A stretch of 64,000 nucleotides of DNA, from positions 17,404,727 to 17,468,726 of the forward strand of contig CM073327.1 of NCBI GenBank assembly GCA_037043015.1, read 5' to 3'. This DNA comes from Bryum argenteum (lineage: Eukaryota > Streptophyta > Bryopsida > Bryales > Bryaceae). The notes under the pieces were generated by a model. It was not told the origin of the DNA. It worked only from the letters and a program-made list of their open reading frames with translations, and did no database searches. Within the stretch, counting starts at the first letter, position 1. Each line of letters opens with the position of its first letter. The position numbers were made by a program, and so were the translations under genes. Of the stretch, positions 58,493 through 64,000 are shown piece after piece.

Positions 58493-59727
58493 CGCGCCAC
58501 TATCTTCACTCGATTGATCAAGCAGGTATGTATCGATCTGAGCACGTTGATCGATGACTTGGAGCTTTTATGAGTTCCCTTAACTGAAACGAGTACCCCG
58601 CCTAAGAACCTCGACTACCGAGACGAGAATTGGCTGCGACAGAATATGATTCGAAGAAGATTTGGTGCGTTGGTATCAATCTTGTGCGCCAACGATCGAG
58701 AGATTCCTCCGCTTTCTCGGCCTGTCAACGAATCTCTCGTCTTTTGCTGCTTCGGTGCTTTTTCATTGAGACAGAATACAAACAAACGCATACGGTCGAA
58801 ACCCACACGAACGCCATTGCTATAGAGAATCCAATTATTGATCCAGCTTAGCTAAACCCATTCAGACCTACGTGTTTTGTGTTTTCACCTGACTCAGTAC
58901 AAAGTCTCTACAGTGAAATCTTAACGTATTTATCATTTAGAACCTTTTGAAGTTGCTTCTGTAATGACCTTGCAAGGATTCTTCTATACCATGTAACTGA
59001 GGTATCTTGAAAATCTGTTTGGGTGTTTGAGCCTCCATGTTTTGATGAAACCACTTTTGTTTCTTTCGAAGAAACGAAAACTAGTTTTAAGGTTTTTTTC
59101 TGATTTGTATCTCACTGGACACTGTGTATTTATTTGCACGTTATAATGTTGAGTTTTGAGAAACTTTTGTTGTTTTTGAGCAATTGAAACTAGTTTTGAG
59201 CTATTTTAAGTTTGTATCTACTTTGCTTGTAATTATACACATATAATTTTGAGTTTTGTTGTTCAGAGTTTTGGTTTGTCATTTACAACATGCCTTCAAA
59301 TGTAACAAGCTCATTTTCAGCTCATGCACTAGGCTCAATGACTTCTTGTAGTCATGTTCACACTTGCAATTTTTTTCTTGGTTACAGCATATGAAAGTTT
59401 TTCTTGAGTGCTTGTTAGTGTCACGTAGACAAGCTTTGCAATGTATAGTGAAGTTGAACATGTGCCAAATTGTCAAGGAGAAGTCAAGCAAGGTACTACT
59501 TGTGGCAGTTTCAAGGCTACCCAAGTTGTACCTTTCTTTGTCAAACCTAACTTCTCTGTACTTTTGAAATGCTTTCTCCTCTTCTCTCCATTCTTGTTGT
59601 AAGTTGCTTGTGTATTTTACCAAGCACTTCTCCATACACTATATACCTACCCAAGTGCTTTCTTCTTCGTCTCTCTATTCTTGTCATAAGTAGCTTATGT
59701 ATTTTGCCAAACACTTTTAAACATAAG
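58493..59727. other. Intergenic DNA upstream of the SABATH gene
   Basis: No gene is supported. Bases 59580-59760 contain two similar ~100-bp phrases (CTCTCCATTCTTGT.GTAAGT.GCTTGTGTATTTTACCAAGCACTT) in tandem. Confidence 0.45.
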
Positions 59728-60103
59728 ATCCTCACTTCCGTTGAAATGGCATTATTCTGGTAAAATGGCATTTTTTGGGGTGCTTAAAATGAAAAAAATA
59801 ATGTTGGTTTTTGTCGAATTTTTACATGATAGGGTAAATATTTCTAACCGCATTTCAGAACAACAACAATGTTTTTGAACGACCGTTCAGAAATATTGCC
59901 CTTTGACTGTGTCTAGAATTCAAAAACCATAAAAAATGTGTGACACTATGGAAATTTTGGTGATATTCCAAAAATCACTTGATATTACAGAGTACATGTG
60001 TGATATTAATAAACGTGCACATTTTAGAATGCGAGCAAAATGGCTCGTAGGGGATTTGGCAAAATGGCACATGGAATACCGCCATTTTAACGGAATTGAG
60101 GTT
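59728..60103. mobile_element. AACCTC-family miniature element, copy 6
   Basis: Ends ATCCTCACTTCCGTTGAAATGG and ..TTTTAACGGAATTGAGGTT. The flanks TAAG (59724-59727) and AAAG (60104-60107) agree at three of four bases. The interior matches copy 1 in inverse orientation (GACCGTTCAGAAATATTGCC). Confidence 0.8.
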
Positions 60104-61532
60104 AAAGTCTCTTACATCATATCAAACACATAATTTTGGTGAACATTTCAGGAGACGATTTTTACTAGTCGTAATCCCCTGTCGTCGTGATGCTTACCAC
60201 CATAGTCGATCACTTGGACCTCGTTGAATGAGGACTTCGTTGAATGAGGACCTTGTTGAATGGGGACGTCAAAGCCCCATGGAGGGAAACAATGTCACAT
60301 ATCTCTAAGGCACTACACAGGAGTTGTTGATTAGTGTTATATGGGAATATTATTTTCTTTACCGAAAGTCACCCACTCCACTATTTCTCACCTCTCTTGA
60401 GATTAGTCTTCACTGTGGGCAGTCATTGCAAGCAATGTTCCTTGTTTTTTTCTGCAAGCCACCAATTGCACCACTTTCATTAACTCTCTCCCCTTCCAAG
60501 AAAGTTTCCATACTCTCACAATCGGTCTCATTATGATTCCCAATTAACATTTGTAACACTATTCAACAACTCTTGTGCAGTGACTAGATAGAGATTAGCA
60601 TAGTGTTCCCCACCGGAGTTCGTAGTCTCACTATTGGTATTAAATGACCTCCAAATATACATCCAATTCTAGTTCAAACAGACAATCTATTCACAGAAGT
60701 CTCAGATATGTTGGAATTTCTCTTCTTCTTATGGTCCCTATACACTTTGGACCAAGAGCCATGAAAACTAAAGTCTGTAACTTATTCATGGTGTGGTTCT
60801 TTTGTTCTCTCTTTTACCAGCAGTGAACACAGCCTAATAAAATTCCACCGTACATGTATTCTCAGCTAAAGTCTATAATTAACATTCTCTCGCTTTATAT
60901 TCTCACTGATAACGAGGAGCATGCGGGCAGAGAGACTGCGGTCAAACTAACAAACTGGGAAACTCAGTTCGCCGGACATCACATACCACGGCCACTGTAG
61001 ACCGGCTGCCTTCTGGCTCATTTTAGTCAGTCAGTGGGAAATATATCAGGCAAATCCGCTATAAAATACAAAGCCAACCAATCCTATCAACTATTATTAT
61101 AAGAAGAGTACAGTAGTCTCTGCTTTTTAAACTGCAAGCTCTTCCTCTTTTTTCTTTGCTATGCTTTTCCCACTTTTTTGGGGCGCGAAATTTTGGCAGG
61201 GAGCAGCTCGTTGACCAGTTTCCGTAGTTGTCTTGAGTTCTTCAGTTTTGGGTATTCGTGACAAACACCCAACACTACTACTATTTTGTTTGTACTTCTG
61301 TTTTGTTTCTTGTGACGCAAACAACAACCAACACAATCTAGAGGTTGAAGGATTTTGGCGATCGTGAGTATATTGTCAATGTTGACATGTTGACTTATCG
61401 TTGTGATCTGAATGCTAAACTGTTCAATTTTTGGATGGTGTAGAGATATTTGTACTCATTTGATTGTTTTTCATTCACCAAAAATACTGTGAGAGCAATT
61501 CGTGAATTCGCATTTGCTAGTTTCCAGTGACA
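60104..61532. other. Intergenic DNA, no supported gene
   Basis: Short open frames only. GTTGAATGAGGAC is repeated in tandem near 60220-60265. Confidence 0.4.
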
Positions 61533-61905
61533 TTGACCCTTAAACGCAGAAGGTGACTCCGAGGGATCATATTCCAAAAGAATCTCCTCTGTAGCTCTCA
61601 ATGTACTCAACTTTTCACTTATATTTTGATGTCAAACTGGTCACCTTCTTCTCCTGATGCATTCAAAAAGTGAAATTTTAGAATTCGAATCACAATTTGT
61701 ATGAGTGATTTTGTGCTTTGAAAGGATTGTGGTAGGTAGGTTGGGGTTGTACAATACTTGTAGGAGGTTGCAAGCTCATCATTGATTGGATCATTCATGA
61801 TGCCCAAGTTCAAAAAGTGCACTATTCATGATGCCCGAGTCCAAAAGATGTTGTGATCCAATACTGGGCTGCCCAATTTCGTATAGCCTGACGTTTAAGG
61901 GTTAA
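61533..61905. mobile_element. piggyBac-like miniature element, CCCTTAAACGCC family, copy 4
   Basis: TTGA on the left (one change from TTAA) and TTAA on the right (61902-61905), inverted ends CCCTTAAACGCAG / GACGTTTAAGGG. The interior is nearly the same as 11276-11644. A further left-end fragment (CAACCCTTAAACGCCC) follows at 61929. Confidence 0.8.
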
Positions 61906-62763
61906 GGGTTAAAGGCTTACTTTGGGTTCAACCCTTAAACGCCCTTTGCAGCCTGAAGAATCAAATGAGAATAATGAGAGAGAGAATCTACAGGTTGAGC
62001 AGTATATTCGCAAGCCATCTAGCCTCTCCAACCAATCAGCAATAGCGGTTTCAGTGAAACATTGTAACTTGGGTAGACATGAGTTCAAGTCATGGCTCTC
62101 CGACTCTCGAGGTAATATAGTTTCCATTGTGAAACATGGGGCATATTTAACCATTGCAAGTTAATTATATGAAATAAAAATTACATAAGTATGATCTTTA
62201 GATGCATCCTGACAACTTTCTAGTTGCAAGTGCTTTGATGCAAATAACTTTGGTATTGGATTTGCAATGACTATGATTGGAATGCATCCCAAAAACCAAT
62301 ACCAATCATAGTCTAGTTTGAGTTGAGACCTCAACCTTATCAAAGATGTAATGAAGATAGGGCATGGATGTGAGTGCAAAGGGTCTAGTTTGGACTATTT
62401 TACTTTTGTAAATTATGGGGCAATTTTCACCATTGAAATTCTACTATTTGAGCCAATATAAAAAGAAACAAATTCCTAATTTTTGATTTTTTTTATTGCA
62501 ATTTTTAGGTTGGTAGCATTTTCACTCCAAAGTGAAAATAATGGAACTTTGTAGCCTGTTTTGGGCACTAATATCTTGTAATCTATAAGGCGTCATGACT
62601 CTAGTACTGGTCCACATGACCTACAATAAGTCTATTTCTAGAAGTTTGTATAGTTAAGATCTTGTTTTTTCTTTTTTTTTTCCTTTTTCATAATTTCTTT
62701 TCCATCTATAATACTTTTTTTACAATATGTTTTTTAGGTAAAAATACCCTCGAGACATTCGGG
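61906..62763. other. Intergenic DNA, no supported gene
   Basis: An 80-codon frame at 61922-62164 shows no domain. The rest is AT-rich. Confidence 0.4.
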
Positions 62764-63181
62764 GTTGACCCCTAACCTTCCTTGAAACCTAAAACGGGTT
62801 TTGCAATTTTAAAAATCTAGATAAAGGGTTAAAATAATATATTTTTTGCTTAAGGTTCTTATTAGATGCTCCTTATATTGCAAAGTGTATGTGGTAAATT
62901 TGCCAAATTATATTCTAATTTAAAAACCTTCATCTATAAATGTTAGGTTTCTAAGTCAAAAGTGGTAACTTAAGCATATTTAAAGTTAGTCTTTTAACTA
63001 ATTATGTTTTGGAAATATATTCATAACCAAATCTCTACTCAAGTTCCAAAGTGAACCAACTCAAAAAGTTTACCAATCTAACAAGGGCAGCCTCTAGAAA
63101 TTTGAAAAGCAACCTTCACAATGCAAAAAACTTGAGAGAAAACTTTGGATGTTATGGTTTCTCAAATGGTAAACATCCAAC

Positions 63182-63220
<39 letters not shown>

Positions 63221-63837
63221 CATTTCAACAGTAAGATCTTATACCTCATACTATTTTCAGTTGTTGTTCCAAAAAAATCTACAAAAGACAACTACTCTGA
63301 ATCTACTCTCCTTGCACTCAGATTCTTGCTTTATCTTCAAAACACCATTAATTGGGTCCAGAGTCTACTACTCCAACAAGAATTGAATTGGAACCCATCC
63401 CAAAAAAAAAAGTCGAAATCCAATAATGGATGAAGGAGATACAGTTCCCCAAACGTCACCTATTTTGTCACTTTTTTCATTGTCGAATACTAGAATTACT
63501 TGGATCAAAAATCCTACAACTAGAAATGTTTTGATATTCATCTTCAACAAGCAAAAGAAAGTCTTAATTTACTATTATTAAACTTAATAGGCTTGCGATG
63601 GGAAATCATGCCCATTTCTGAAAACCCAAAAACATAAGTTGCCTTTACTGAAATGCAAGCCATTCATTTTTACTTCATTGTGTGAGTTTGTACTATTACC
63701 ACACAAACTAGACTCGATTTGGGACCCAACCCAAGTAATTTCATCCAAAACAAACCTTTGAATGAAGAAGTTATGGCTCTTCAAAGTTTATGCTTTGCAT
63801 CCAAACTGTCATTTTTTGACATTGTGGGCGTTCAGGG
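62764..63837. mobile_element. Possible longer TTAA-type element, diverged
   Basis: Starts TTGACCCCTAACCTTCC (62764) and ends GGGCGTTCAGGGTTAA (about 63837). The part 62860-63180 matches 29060-29300 in R2 (GCAAAGTG.ATGTGGTAAA.TTTGC, GTTCCAAAGTGA.CCAA.TCA). Its ends are only loosely inverted, so the limits are tentative. It contains a poly-T run at 63185-63216. Confidence 0.45.
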
Positions 63838-64000
63838 TTAAATACTCAAATTCTTCAACCAATCTTTGCAATTTCCTATAATTAGGGTATTTAAGACTTT
63901 TGAGTTAAATTAAAAGGCTCACACGCAGAGATCAATGAAACCAAAAGAGGCGATGTAAATCTCTCAAAAAGCTACGAAAGTGTCTGTAAAGGTGTCGGTT
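63838..64000. other. Window edge, nothing identified
   Basis: AT-rich DNA without gene or repeat signal. Confidence 0.4.

Noticed and set aside
1-64000. CRISPR array, bacterial operons or riboswitches
   Set aside because: Tandem repeats present have no regular unique spacers, and genes show introns and plant families.

Overview
This window looks like nuclear DNA of a land plant. The evidence is genes with short GT-AG introns, a chloroplast-type ribose-5-phosphate isomerase, a SABATH methyltransferase, three root-cap-family secreted proteins, plant-type TTTAGGG-like repeats and many small DNA transposons. Very GC-rich codon use in the root-cap genes and short introns elsewhere would suit a non-flowering plant (bryophyte, lycophyte or fern), but that is a guess. 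I saw no LTR retrotransposon, tRNA or rRNA gene.

Host genes. Three tandem-type copies of a two-exon gene for a secreted Gly/Ser-rich protein with a root-cap/LEA-related domain lie at 4.3-5.7, 16.3-17.7 and 43.8-45.2 kb, all on the + strand. Their second exons are almost identical while introns and Gly/Ser repeats differ. A nine-exon RPI4-like ribose-5-phosphate isomerase gene runs from 46.17 to 49.11 kb (+). A three-exon SABATH methyltransferase gene runs from 58.49 to 56.41 kb (-), with a broken partial copy near 51.5-52.0 kb.

Giant transposon. The most striking object is a 17.25-kb hAT-type element at 20731-37983. It starts and ends with CAGGGATGTCA inverted repeats and is flanked by a perfect 8-bp target duplication (GTATTTAG). 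Near its right end lies a BED/DUF659/hAT-C transposase. It also holds three genes not expected in a hAT: a protein-kinase-like gene, a gene with a conserved CKKYVKMYH block, and a paralogue of the latter fused to a coiled coil and a RING-H2 finger. The four genes form two convergent pairs. Each gene starts next to a GC-rich block full of CGGTCGG/CCGATCGG-like motifs followed by a TATA box. Between the pairs lie two diverged direct repeats with nested small transposons. Several of these genes are frame-broken in this copy.

Small elements. There is a TTAA-flanked, piggyBac-like non-autonomous family (TIR CCCTTAAACGCC or CCCCTAAA) with at least seven copies. A second family begins AACCTCAATTCCGTTAA and makes 4-bp target duplications (six copies). 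I also see Harbinger-type and Mutator-type miniature elements, a tRNA-derived SINE with an 11-bp target duplication and an empty site in the same window, a hairpin-like miniature element, and several mini- and microsatellites.

The remaining intergenic DNA is AT-rich, and I could not assign genes to it.
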